From the NCBI RefSeq assembly GCF_004403465.1, contig NZ_SOGQ01000028.1:462-41723 (forward strand): DNA of 41,262 bases, read 5' to 3'. This document shows positions 33,399 to 41,086 of this stretch, piece by piece. The stretch's first letter is position 1. Each line of letters starts with the position of its first letter. The notes beneath the pieces were generated by a model. The model did not search any database and was not told the DNA's origin. It saw only the letters and a program-made list of their open reading frames with translations. A program made the position numbers and the translations under genes. The stretch comes from Cryobacterium sinapicolor. Lineage in GTDB: Bacteria > Actinomycetota > Actinomycetes > Actinomycetales > Microbacteriaceae.

Positions 33399-34454
33399 CT
33401 ACTTCACGACCGACGGGTCGGCCTTCGTGGCGAAGCTGTCGTTGATGATCGTGTCGAGGGCGTCGTCGATCTGGCTCTGCGCCGCGACGTCACCGGCGGC
33501 GACGAAGGTCGGGCCGATCTTCTTCAGCACCGAGAGCTGGGCCTTGCCGGGCACGTTGTCCACGTCGAGGTTGGAGCGATCGGTGATCACCGTGGTGGCA
33601 ACGGCGAGGTCGAGGCCCGAGACGCCGGCCAGGATCTCGGCCGTCTGGTCGGGGTTCTCCAGCGCCCAGGCGCGGGCGTGCTCGTAGACGTCGACGACGG
33701 TCTGGGCCACATCGGGTTTTTCGGTCACGAAGCTTTCGGTGGCGTTGAGGAAGCCGTAGCTGTTGAAGGCGACGTTGCGGTAGAGCAGTTCCGCACCGGC
33801 GGCCTCGGCACCGGCCATGATCGGGTCGAGTCCGGCCCAGGCGTCGACCGAGCCGTTCTGGAGGGCAGCCCAGCCGTCGGCGTGCTGTAGGTTCTGCACG
33901 GTCACGTCGTCGAGGGTGAGTCCGGCCTCCTCCAGTGCCTGGAGCAGGAAGAAGTAGGGGTCGGTGCCCTTGGTGGCGGCAATCTGCTTGCCCTTCAGGT
34001 CCGCGACGTCGGTGATCGCGGAGTCGCCGGGAACGACGAGGGCCGCCCACTCGGGCTGCGAGAAGATATCGATGACCTGGATCGGCGAGCCGTTCGAGCG
34101 GAACAACAGAGCGGCCGAGCCGGCGGTGGAACCCACGTCGATGGCATTGGCGCGCAGGGCCTCGTTGGCCTTGTTGGAGCCGGCTGACTGCACCCAGTTC
34201 ACGGCGATGTCCTGGTCGCTGAGGGCATCCTCGAGCCAGCCCTGGTCCTTGATCACCAGGCTGAGCGGGTTGTAGGTGGCGAAGTCGATGTTCAGGGTGC
34301 CGCCGGTGGTGACGGTGGCCTCACCCGCTTCGGCGGCTTCGGCCGGCTCGGCGGCCGGCGCAGTCTCACCCGCGACGCAGCCGGTGAGCAGCAGGGCGGC
34401 GGCCGTTGCGACGGCAAGGAGCGCGATTCGTGCGGTGGAGCGGTGCTGTGTCAT
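33399..34454 (-). CDS. ABC importer substrate-binding lipoprotein (SsuA/NitT-like)
   Basis: This 351-residue protein has a lipoprotein signal peptide: a basic start, a hydrophobic stretch at residues 9-23 and lipobox LLTGC with Cys26 as anchor. An Ala/Glu-rich linker precedes the type II periplasmic-binding fold of the NMT1/SsuA family (VGSTAGSAALLF, DLKGKQIAATKGT). The ligand is probably an organosulfonate or similar anion. It works with the adjacent permease and ATPase. Spacers of about 120 bp on both sides lack terminators. Confidence 0.9.
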   Translation of the reverse strand: MTQHRSTARIALLAVATAAALLLTGCVAGETAPAAEPAEAAEAGEATVTTGGTLNIDFATYNPLSLVIKDQGWLEDALSDQDIAVNWVQSAGSNKANEALRANAIDVGSTAGSAALLFRSNGSPIQVIDIFSQPEWAALVVPGDSAITDVADLKGKQIAATKGTDPYFFLLQALEEAGLTLDDVTVQNLQHADGWAALQNGSVDAWAGLDPIMAGAEAAGAELLYRNVAFNSYGFLNATESFVTEKPDVAQTVVDVYEHARAWALENPDQTAEILAGVSGLDLAVATTVITDRSNLDVDNVPGKAQLSVLKKIGPTFVAAGDVAAQSQIDDALDTIINDSFATKADPSVVK

Positions 34455-34575
34455 CGGGTTCTCTCAGTTGGTCGGGCTGCGGATGCTGCCCCCGGTGTGG
34501 GAAAGCGGTGGTGAAGCAGTGGGATCGTGAAGCAGTGCGATGGTGACGTGTGGGGAAAGTGGTGAGGCAGGGAAG

Positions 34576-35502
34576 TCAGTAGGGGAAGGCCGGGATGGTG
34601 GAGGTCGCGGCGAGCCCGCGTGCCTCGCCGTGACGGTCGATGCCGAGCCCGGCGAGAAGTCGTCCGCGCAGTTCGGCGAGTTCCGCCGAGCCGCGGTCGC
34701 GGGGGCGGGCCCCGGGAACGGTGAGCTCCTGCACGATGGTCGCGCCGTCGCGGGTGTCGTTGTCGGGCCGGCCGAGCAGGATGATCCGGTCGGCCAGCTG
34801 TAGCGCCTCGTCGACGTCGTGCGTGACCAGGAGGACCGTTGTGGGCGCCTGGGCGTGCACGTCGAGCAGGAGGTCCTGCATTTTGAGGCGGGTGAGTGCG
34901 TCGAGGGCGCCGAACGGTTCGTCCAGCAGCAGCACGCCCGGATTGCGAGCCAGAGCCCGGGCGAGGGAGGCGCGCTGCGCCATCCCGCCGGAGATGGCCT
35001 GGGGGCGGTGGCCGGCGAAGGTGGACAGACCGACCAACTCGATCAGTTCGGCGACGCGGGCGCGGCCGGCGGCCCTCGGGGTGCCGCGGGGCAGTCCCAA
35101 TGCGACGTTCTCGGTGACGGTGCGCCAGGGCAGCAGGCGCGGCTCCTGAAATCCGACCGCGCAGCGCGGGTCGATGCCGGCGACCGGCGAGCCGTCGATG
35201 CTCACCTGGCCGGTGGTCGGGGAATCGAGGCCGCCTGCGATGCGAAGCAGAGTGGACTTGCCGCATCCGCTCGTGCCCAGGATCGCCAGCACCTCGCCGG
35301 GGCGCACAGTGAGCGAGACGTCGCGCAGCACCGGTGGCGACGCGGTGGGCCCGCGGGTCGCGGTGGGGGCGAACGTGCGGCCGATCGCCTCGAACTCGAC
35401 TGTGAAGGCCGAGTTTCCGGTCGTGGTCGTGGTTCTGGCCGCCCCGCCGCGCCCGGACGCCGGATCGGCGGACGTCCCGTGTGGTTCGGCGAGGTGCGGC
35501 AT
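34576..35502 (-). CDS. ABC importer ATP-binding protein (SsuB/TauB-like)
   Basis: This 308-residue ATPase has Walker A GTSGCGKST at 76-84, the Q-loop in FQEPRLLPWRT (typical of SsuB/TauB/NrtD), signature ISGGMAQR, Walker B LLLDEPFGALD and switch region VTHDVDEAL. A Thr/Ala-rich N-terminal extension of about 30 residues is unusual. I use ATG 35502; the frame is open further upstream but would run into the divergent SDR gene. It is the first gene of the importer-acs operon. Confidence 0.88.
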   Translation of the reverse strand: MPHLAEPHGTSADPASGRGGAARTTTTTGNSAFTVEFEAIGRTFAPTATRGPTASPPVLRDVSLTVRPGEVLAILGTSGCGKSTLLRIAGGLDSPTTGQVSIDGSPVAGIDPRCAVGFQEPRLLPWRTVTENVALGLPRGTPRAAGRARVAELIELVGLSTFAGHRPQAISGGMAQRASLARALARNPGVLLLDEPFGALDALTRLKMQDLLLDVHAQAPTTVLLVTHDVDEALQLADRIILLGRPDNDTRDGATIVQELTVPGARPRDRGSAELAELRGRLLAGLGIDRHGEARGLAATSTIPAFPY

Positions 35503-35623
35503 GGGCGGCTTTCGGTCGGTGGCGGGGAAGAGTTGCTTGACGTTAGCCGAGGGCAGACGGATGCTGCTGGGCCGGCCGCAACCCGACGTAACACGCGGCG
35601 CTTCTTCTTGGGATGATGGGGCC

Positions 35624-36460
35624 ATGACTCGAACCGTTTCCGGAGCCCTCGTACTCATTACCGGTGCCGCCAGCGGCATGGGCCGTCTCTATGCCGAGCG
35701 GGCCGTCGCCGAGGGCGCGCAGGCCGTGATTCTCTGGGACCGGGACGCCGGGGCGCTGACCCGTGTGGCCGGCATCCTCGGCGATCTGGCCGGCGAGGGC
35801 ACGCTCGTTGTCCCGTATGTCGTGGACATCGCCGACCTCGGCGCGATCGCTCAGACCGCCCAGCGGGTGCGCACGGAGGTCGGCGACCCGGACATCGTGA
35901 TCAACAACGCCGGCGTCGTGCGCGGAGCCTTCTTCTGGGAGCACGACAACGGCGCGGACACGCGGCCGACCATGCAGATCAACGCGCTCGCGCCGATGTA
36001 CATCGCCCGAGAGTTCCTGCCGGCGATGATGGCGAATCGCGGTCGTGCGTCGCGCATCGTGAACATCGCGTCGGCGGCCGGGATGCTCTCGAACCCCCGG
36101 ATGAGCGTCTATGCGGCGTCGAAGGCGGCCCTGATCGGGTGGGGTGACTCGCTGCGTCTGGAGCTCAAGCAACAACGGTTCGGGCACGTCAAGGTCACGA
36201 CCGTCTGCCCCAGCTACATCTCGACCGGGATGTTCGAGGGTGCCCGCGGTCCGCTGCTGACGCCCGTGATGACGCCGGAATATGTGGTCGAGCGGGTTTG
36301 GCGGGCGATGCTCGCGGGCAAGCCCATGCTCACCATGCCGTGGACGGTCGAGCTCTCAAAGGTGGTCCGCGGAGTGCTGCCTCTGCCCCTCTGGGACGTG
36401 GTGGCCGGCCGCGTCTTCGGCGTCTACGGCTCTATGGACGAGTTCACCGGCCGCCCCTGA
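35624..36460 (+). CDS. SDR family oxidoreductase (retinol dehydrogenase-like)
   Basis: This 278-residue short-chain dehydrogenase has TGAASGMG at 13-20, NNAG near 93-96, the active-site Ser in NIASAAGML and catalytic YAASK. The C-terminal hydrophobic segment (VLPLPLWDVVAGRVFGVY) resembles membrane-associated lipid or retinol dehydrogenases of the SDR16C type. The substrate is unknown. It is divergent from the importer operon and is the last backbone gene before the mobile element. Confidence 0.9.
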   Translation: MTRTVSGALVLITGAASGMGRLYAERAVAEGAQAVILWDRDAGALTRVAGILGDLAGEGTLVVPYVVDIADLGAIAQTAQRVRTEVGDPDIVINNAGVVRGAFFWEHDNGADTRPTMQINALAPMYIAREFLPAMMANRGRASRIVNIASAAGMLSNPRMSVYAASKAALIGWGDSLRLELKQQRFGHVKVTTVCPSYISTGMFEGARGPLLTPVMTPEYVVERVWRAMLAGKPMLTMPWTVELSKVVRGVLPLPLWDVVAGRVFGVYGSMDEFTGRP

Positions 36461-36625
36461 ATCGAGCCCCGGTGGTCGAGCCCGTCGACACGCGGCGACC
36501 CGGTGACCCTGTCCTCCGGAGGCCGCCCGCCGGTGGTCGAGCCCGTCGAGACCCGTCACCTTGTCCTGCAGAGGTTCCGGCGCGCAGCCCCGAGCCCGGT
36601 CATCAACCAATTCGACGGAGATTCT
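36461..36625. repeat. Two dispersed-repeat copies and a truncated palindrome arm
   Basis: GGTGGTCGAGCCCGTCGACA (36471-36490) and a near-copy at 36532-36551 are dispersed-repeat members set about 61 bp apart, each followed by a related ACCxTGTCCT stretch. Just before the ISL3 end lies AATTCGACGGAGATT (36609-36623), the left arm of the palindrome found complete at 19639-19715, here without its partner. Confidence 0.75.
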
Positions 36626-36648
36626 GGCTCTCCTGTCATAACCGTGGG

Positions 36649-38036
36649 TTAAACCCGGCCGGGGAGGAGTGGTTTGTGGCCGCCGAGGCTGAGCATGGCT
36701 AGTGCGATGAGGGCGTCGGATGATTTAAAGCCGAAGCCGAAGCCGAAGCCGAAGCCGAAGCCGAAGCCGAAGCCGAAGCCGAAGCCGAAGCCGAAGCCGA
36801 AGCCGAAGCCGAAGCTGAAGCCGAAGGCGATTCGGGTGATGAGTCGGGTCTTGGTGTTGACGGATTCGATCCGGCCGTTGGAGAGGCCGTTCTCGATCGC
36901 GGCGAGGATCGTGGTGCGGTGCTTGACGATGGAGCGTTGCAGTTGCACGAACGACGGAATCCGGCAGCGGCGGGCCCATCCGATCCACTTGTTCAGGGCC
37001 TCGGCGGTTTCGTCGTGGGGCGGCTTGAAGATTAGGCGGAGGCCTTCTTTGAGGTAGTAGGCCCGGCCCAGGGCCGGGTTGGTGTGAACGACCCAGGCCA
37101 GCTTGATCTGTTGTCTCTCGGTGAGGTTTTCCGGGTTTTTCCAGAGCGCGTAGCGGGAGTTCATCATTAACTTCGCGTGCTCGCTGTGGGGCCGGGGCGG
37201 GGCGTAGTGCGCGGGCCGGCCAACCGTGCGGGACTCGTTCAAGCGGGCCTGTTTCCGGGCCTCGGTCCAAGCGGCCTTGCGGACTTCGTCGAGGGCTTCC
37301 GTGGCGCATTTAACGACGTGGAATGGGTCCGCGCAGCGGACCGCGTTCGGGCAGCGCGCCGCGACGACTGACGCGATCCGGGCGGCCCCATCCGCGGAAA
37401 CATGCGTGATCAGGGCGGATCGTTCCTCGCCGAGGGCATCGAAGAAGGTGGCCAGGGTGGCTTTGTCCTGGCCCGGAGCGGCCCAGACCAGACGGCCCGA
37501 GTCGTGGTCAACGACCTCGGTCAAGAACTTCCGGCCGCGTTTGAAGGAGACCTCATCGATCCCGATCCGGGTGAGCCCGGCGAAGGGATCATGGAGCTTT
37601 TCCGTCTCGGCCCAAACGCGAGTGATGATCGCCCCGACCGTGCGCCATGCGATCCGCATCAACTGGGTTGCCGCGGTCTTCGAGGTTTTCGTCGCCAGCC
37701 ACGCGACATGTGAATCGAAGTGGCGGGTGTGGCCGGCCTGATGCCGGGCCCACGGGGCCGCAGCCACGATCACACCATGATCCCGGCACGACACCCGCGG
37801 GGCATCCGCTTCCAAAAAGACCCGGATCGAGCCGAAATCTAAGCCCCGCCACCGGCGGCGGCCCGACCCCTCGTCGTAGCGAGGGTGCGTTTCTGGCAGC
37901 TCCCACACCGGTTCCGCATCGACCTGGTCAGCCGAACCGAAGCGACAAAAACGACCGTCGCGATGTCGAGATCAACGGCCTCGACCACTGTCTTGTCGAC
38001 ACCAAGCAAAGTCCGCCATATTGTTAGAGACCGCAT
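36649..38036 (-). pseudogene. ISL3-family transposase, frameshifted, with Phe-Gly repeat expansion
   Basis: The DDE transposase of the element would be about 462 residues. The N-terminal part (38036 to about 37885: MRSLTIWRTLLGVDKTVVE, then zinc-finger RCGSC) and the rest (YDEGSGRRRWRGLDFGS onward) lie in different frames. The second Cys to YD spacing is one base short of six codons, at the GGG run 37883-37885, so one base seems lost. Catalytic residues are in GIDEVS, ADPFHV and RIESVN. Next to the last, a Phe-Gly dipeptide is repeated about 15 times before KSSDALIALAML. The protein is probably inactive unless the frame is rescued. Confidence 0.85.
36730..36825. repeat. Hexanucleotide microsatellite GCCGAA x16 inside the transposase
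   Basis: GCCGAA is repeated 14 times without error (36730-36813), then GCTGAA, then GCCGAA again. On the coding minus strand it is TTCGGC, encoding Phe-Gly; the variant gives Phe-Ser. Normal ISL3 transposases have only a short AFGF at this place, so the array looks like slippage expansion of a TTCGGCTTC seed. A change by whole units keeps the frame. Confidence 0.95.
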
Positions 38037-38146
38037 GCCGTTTTCCTGCCCTTGAGTTTCTTTCCTAGACAGTCAGAAACCTAAACAGGAAGCGGCGTGC
38101 GGCCGTTCAGGCACTCCGAAACACCCACAGATGCAGCAGGAGAGCC

Positions 38147-38258
38147 TATGTTGCACTATTTATGCTCGTTCTGAGGGCGCGGTTGGGTGAATGGGCCGTC
38201 TCGGCGGTCCGGTGCCTCGACAAGCGCCCCGATTGACCACCTTGAAGGCAGCGCTCAC
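38147..38258. other. Spacer right of the ISL3 element
   Basis: I see no gene, promoter or repeat in this 112-bp stretch. It is less GC-rich than the backbone and contains stop codons in most frames. Confidence 0.5.
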
Positions 38259-38583
38259 TTAGCGGTTAGCGACGGTAGCCGGCGACAGCAGGGGTAGGCG
38301 TTGCTTCGGCGGCTGTGCGCAGAGCACCGCGATGAGTACGCTCCCCGCGAGGGGCGGCAGTATCCATAAGACATGACGCCAGCTGTTTTCGGCGTTGCAA
38401 AGGCGACGGACAGTTACGGCGAGGCTGGGAAGCAAAACACCGAGGAATAACAGTGCATCCAAGGTGGTGGTGCCGTCGGCGAATGAGCTGCTGAATGCAT
38501 CCAAACCGGCATCAACGAGGCCGCGAAAGGGCGCCCCCCACCAGAACTCGGAACACCGTGCGAATGGCGGGCACGAACGTCAT
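38259..38583 (-). pseudogene. DUF805 family membrane protein, broken
   Basis: Two frames together make a shortened DUF805 protein. From ATG 38583 the first frame reads MTFVPAIRTVFRVLVGGALS then RPR and stops (TGA near 38512), which matches the family start and the GRxSRP motif. The next frame, open to 38259, gives DALLFLGVLLPSLAVTVRRL and then WRHVLWILPPLAGSVLIAVL, the family's second half. About 20-30 residues including the first membrane helices are missing and the frame is shifted. Intact homologues have about 120-150 residues. It is therefore a deletion-plus-frameshift relic. Confidence 0.7.
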
Positions 38584-38733
38584 GAATATTTTCTCTCGAG
38601 AGGATGATGCCATCATCTGCATTCCGGAGGCTGCCGACTCTGTCGGGTCCCGAAATAGCGTGGGCGACCCAGGAAACACTCGGCCTAATTCTCCCTAACT
38701 CTCCCTACCGAGAATCCGAGGGGCAGGGAGGGC
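38584..38733. other. Spacer with short repeats
   Basis: No gene is seen. CTCCCTAACTCTCCCTA (about 38692-38708) is a short direct repeat, and CTCCCT/AGGGAG arms (around 38700-38730) can form a weak hairpin just beyond the stop of the small membrane protein gene. Confidence 0.4.
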
Positions 38734-38994
38734 TTAGTTGGTGTGGCGGCGGACCAACAGGGCCCGACGGGCTCGGTGGAGGTGCGGCATGATGCCGTAG
38801 ATGACGATGGGAACCGCGATCGTAGCGAGGATGAAGGTGCGTAGCAGCATCGGAAAATTACTGAGGATGGAACCGAGCAGGAGGTTCAAGACGGTCAGTG
38901 TGGGAAAAACTGCCAGCCAGATCATCAGCGCGAGCTGGTGCTTTGTCGGGGGCCCGACGGGGATAGTGCGGGGTTCGGTGGGTGTCGCAGACAT
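38734..38994 (-). CDS. Small two-helix membrane protein
   Basis: This 86-residue protein has a polar Pro/Thr-rich start, helix one (about 22-44, LALMIWLAVFPTLTVLNLLL), helix two (about 50-70, MLLRTFILATIAVPIVIYGI) and a basic tail HRARRALLVRRH. It resembles the C-terminal membrane part of actinobacterial antibiotic-biosynthesis-monooxygenase-like proteins, here without the monooxygenase domain. ATG 38994 is chosen over the open frame upstream because TAAGGAGC lies eight bases before it. It follows the flavoprotein gene by 186 bp on the same strand and may act with it. Confidence 0.75.
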   Translation of the reverse strand: MSATPTEPRTIPVGPPTKHQLALMIWLAVFPTLTVLNLLLGSILSNFPMLLRTFILATIAVPIVIYGIMPHLHRARRALLVRRHTN

Positions 38995-39180
38995 TTGGTT
39001 GCTCCTTATATCAGGTGATTGGGTGAGATTGAGAACGGCTAATGAGCCCGTTGTGGTGCTTTCCATGCCATCGGCCCAGCTGAAGTTCTGTGGGCAGGGT
39101 GAGCTGGGGGTATGGGTGCCAGTCGTAACTGAGGGAAGGGGTGAGAGGACTTTGGACCGGCCCGGCGGGTGCCGAGCTGT

Positions 39181-40116
39181 TCACTGACCTGACGAATCGG
39201 GGTTTGCGGCTCGGTGAGTGGCCAGCGCGAAGGCGATGTCTTCTTCGACCAGCTCCGCATTGATAGCGATCGCAGCGGTGGATCCCTGCCCGGCGGCGGT
39301 GATGACCTGGGCCCGTGGATCGGCAGCATTGCCGGCGACCCATACACCGGCGACCGACGTGCGACCTGTCGCTGCGTGGGTGACCCACCCGTTGTCATCC
39401 GTGTCGCAGCCGAGCGCCGTCAAAAGGTCTGAGTTTGGAACGAACCGGGGACGTACGAACACGGCGGAGCGTGGGATGAGGGCACCGTCGACCAGCTCAA
39501 CACCATGCAGTCTGTCGTCGAATACGGCCAGTCGAGCGACTACTTCTTCCATGATGACGACGCCGCGGGCTGCCAGCACCTCTCGCTGCTCGGGTGTCGG
39601 GGACGTGCCGTTCGTGAACAACGTGATATCTGATGACCACTGGCGTACGAGAAGCGCATGCTGAACCGCTTCTGAGTCGCCGCCGAGCACGCCAAGCGGC
39701 TGGTCGCGAACCTCATACCCGTGGCAGTACGGGCAGTGCAGCAGGTCCTGCCCCCACCGTTCACGGACGCCCGGAATGTTTGGTATCTCGTCGCGGAGAC
39801 CAGTAGCAATAAGGATCTTGCGGGCACCAACCTCCGTGGAAGTTGCGAGGAGCGCGCGAAAGCCTGGTTGAACGTCCACGACGGTGCCGTAGATGATGGT
39901 GCCTCCGTAGCCGGCGACTTCCGTCTGACCAGCTGCGATCAAGTCTCGCGGTGGCATGCTGTCTCTGGACAAGTAGCCGTGCATCGCGGCTGCGGGCGCA
40001 TTGCGCGGTGCGCCGGCATCCACCACTGCCACTGTGCGTCCGGCACGAAGCAGAACCACCGCAGCTGTCAGGCCGGCCGCACCACCGCCGATCACTAGCA
40101 CGTCGTAATTACTCAT
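39181..40116 (-). CDS. Thioredoxin reductase-like FAD/NAD(P) oxidoreductase
   Basis: This 311-residue flavoprotein has FAD-binding GGGAAG near 11-16, a redox motif CPYCHGYE near residues 128-135, a second nucleotide fold (GVLGGDSEAVQHA) and the FAD C-terminal motif GVWVAGNA. True thioredoxin reductases have CATCDG; His replaces the Asp here, as in the stand-alone TrxR-like and dithiol-oxidase branch. The electron partner is therefore probably not thioredoxin. No thioredoxin gene is nearby. It is divergent from the XRE-cupin regulator, which likely controls it. No clear ribosome site precedes ATG 40116. Confidence 0.88.
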   Translation of the reverse strand: MSNYDVLVIGGGAAGLTAAVVLLRAGRTVAVVDAGAPRNAPAAAMHGYLSRDSMPPRDLIAAGQTEVAGYGGTIIYGTVVDVQPGFRALLATSTEVGARKILIATGLRDEIPNIPGVRERWGQDLLHCPYCHGYEVRDQPLGVLGGDSEAVQHALLVRQWSSDITLFTNGTSPTPEQREVLAARGVVIMEEVVARLAVFDDRLHGVELVDGALIPRSAVFVRPRFVPNSDLLTALGCDTDDNGWVTHAATGRTSVAGVWVAGNAADPRAQVITAAGQGSTAAIAINAELVEEDIAFALATHRAANPDSSGQ

Positions 40117-40143
40117 GTGATGAGCGTGACCGGTTGCTACCCG

Positions 40144-40164
40144 TTACGCAAAGTTTATTGCTAA
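40144..40164. promoter_or_regulatory. Candidate operator in the divergent promoter region
   Basis: TTACGCAA and TTGCTAA form a dyad with one bulged base around AGTTTA, in the 76-bp gap between the flavoprotein and regulator starts. It is the only AT-rich symmetric site there and is a good candidate for binding by the adjacent XRE regulator. Confidence 0.4.
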
Positions 40165-40192
40165 TTCCGGGATAGAGCGATGGAATGGGGGC

Positions 40193-40795
40193 ATGGAAGA
40201 AAACACAATCATTGCCGCTGCGCTCGATGCAGTCGGACCCCGACTCAAACGAATGCGCTCCCAGCGTGGCATCACACTCGCCGAATTGTCGGGCACGACG
40301 GGGATCTCCACGAGCACATTGTCCAGATTGGAGACTGGCAAACGCCGGCCGAGTTTGGAACTACTGCTCCCACTCGCCCAGGCATACCGGGTCCCGCTCG
40401 ACGAACTGGTCGGTGCCCCCGAGGTAGGCGATCCTCGCGTGCGCCTGAGGCCGCGGCGAGTCAATGGCCGCACTGTAATCCCGCTTACTCCGCAGCCTGG
40501 TGGTGTGCAGGCGTGGAAAATTCTCATTCCCGCCACCCAAACCAAGCCGGAGCCTCGGACCCACGAAGGATATGAGTGGCTCTATGTACTCGCCGGGAAG
40601 ATGAGGCTCATCCTCGGAGACCACAACCTGGTTCTCAGCGCCGGTGAGGCTGCCGAATTCGACACCCGTCTTCCCCACTGGTTCGGTAGCGCAGACGGGA
40701 AAGGCGCCGAAGTGCTCAGCCTGTTCGGCCGGCAAGGCGAAGGTGTGCACGTCCGCGCCAAATCGGAATCACGCGTGGACAGCGCCGATATCTGA
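40193..40795 (+). CDS. XRE-family regulator with C-terminal cupin domain
   Basis: This 200-residue transcription factor has an N-terminal helix-turn-helix (about residues 16-72; GITLAELSGTTGISTSTLSR is the HTH core) and a C-terminal cupin barrel (about 100-185; THEGYEWLYVLAGKMRLIL and FDTRLPHWF carry the two cupin motifs). Such proteins sense a small ligand with the cupin and repress nearby genes. GGAATGGGGG lies just before ATG 40193. Divergence from the flavoprotein gene suggests it controls that gene and the membrane protein. Confidence 0.92.
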   Translation: MEENTIIAAALDAVGPRLKRMRSQRGITLAELSGTTGISTSTLSRLETGKRRPSLELLLPLAQAYRVPLDELVGAPEVGDPRVRLRPRRVNGRTVIPLTPQPGGVQAWKILIPATQTKPEPRTHEGYEWLYVLAGKMRLILGDHNLVLSAGEAAEFDTRLPHWFGSADGKGAEVLSLFGRQGEGVHVRAKSESRVDSADI

Positions 40796-40849
40796 CCGAC
40801 TCAGGGGCTCGCCCAGACAGCCCTGCTCCGCAAGGGCGCGGGCCGATCC

Positions 40850-41085
40850 CCGCGCGGCGCCGGCAAATTGTCGGCGGCACCTTCGCCACCGTCCGGCGGT
40901 TGCGGTCAGCGACCGCGTCCGGGCTGGTGCGCCTCCGCGCCGACAGAGCGTTCTATAACCGCCCGGTCGTCGCCGCCGTCCACCGGGTCGGCGCGAGAGT
41001 CTCCCTCACTGCACCGATGGGCTCTGCCGTGACACCCGCGATTTTTCGATACTTACAGGTTCCACGCGTTCTTCACCAACCGGCC
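40850..41085 (+). pseudogene. Decayed IS1380-like transposase fragment
   Basis: In one frame GGTFATVRRLRSATASGLV is followed by RLRADRAFYNRPVVAAVHRV and VSLTAPMGSAVTPAI, which resembles the IS1380 transposase segment around the second catalytic Asp (usually RADSAFY). After a frame change at about 41050, YRFHAFFTNRP matches a more C-terminal IS1380 segment, so an internal stretch is deleted. No start, no catalytic triad and no terminal repeats are seen. It marks an old mobile-element insertion at the right edge of the accessory segment. Confidence 0.65.
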
Positions 41086-41086
41086 G

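Larger units (their letters stand above)
36626..38146. mobile_element. ISL3-family insertion sequence
   Basis: This 1521-bp element is bounded by imperfect inverted repeats. Left end GGCTCTCCTGTCATAACC is followed by GTGGGT; the right end, read inward on the minus strand, begins GGCTCTCCTG and has GTGGGT at the same spacing. The GGCTCT tip is typical of ISL3. It carries one transposase gene (frameshifted). ISL3 elements usually leave an 8-bp target duplication, but the flanks (GAGATTCT and TATGTTGC) differ, so a later deletion or recombination at one end is likely. Confidence 0.85.

Noticed and set aside
36730..36825. Lys-Pro repeat protein on the plus strand (KPKPKP)
   Set aside because: It is the antisense reading of the Phe-Gly array; the minus strand is the transposase.
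37402..37713. Plus-strand open frame inside the ISL3 element
   Set aside because: It is antisense to conserved transposase sequence, with no start signal.
39011..39180. Small gene between the flavoprotein and the small membrane protein
   Set aside because: An open frame exists, but no ribosome site or recognisable family; it may be a leader or old remnant.
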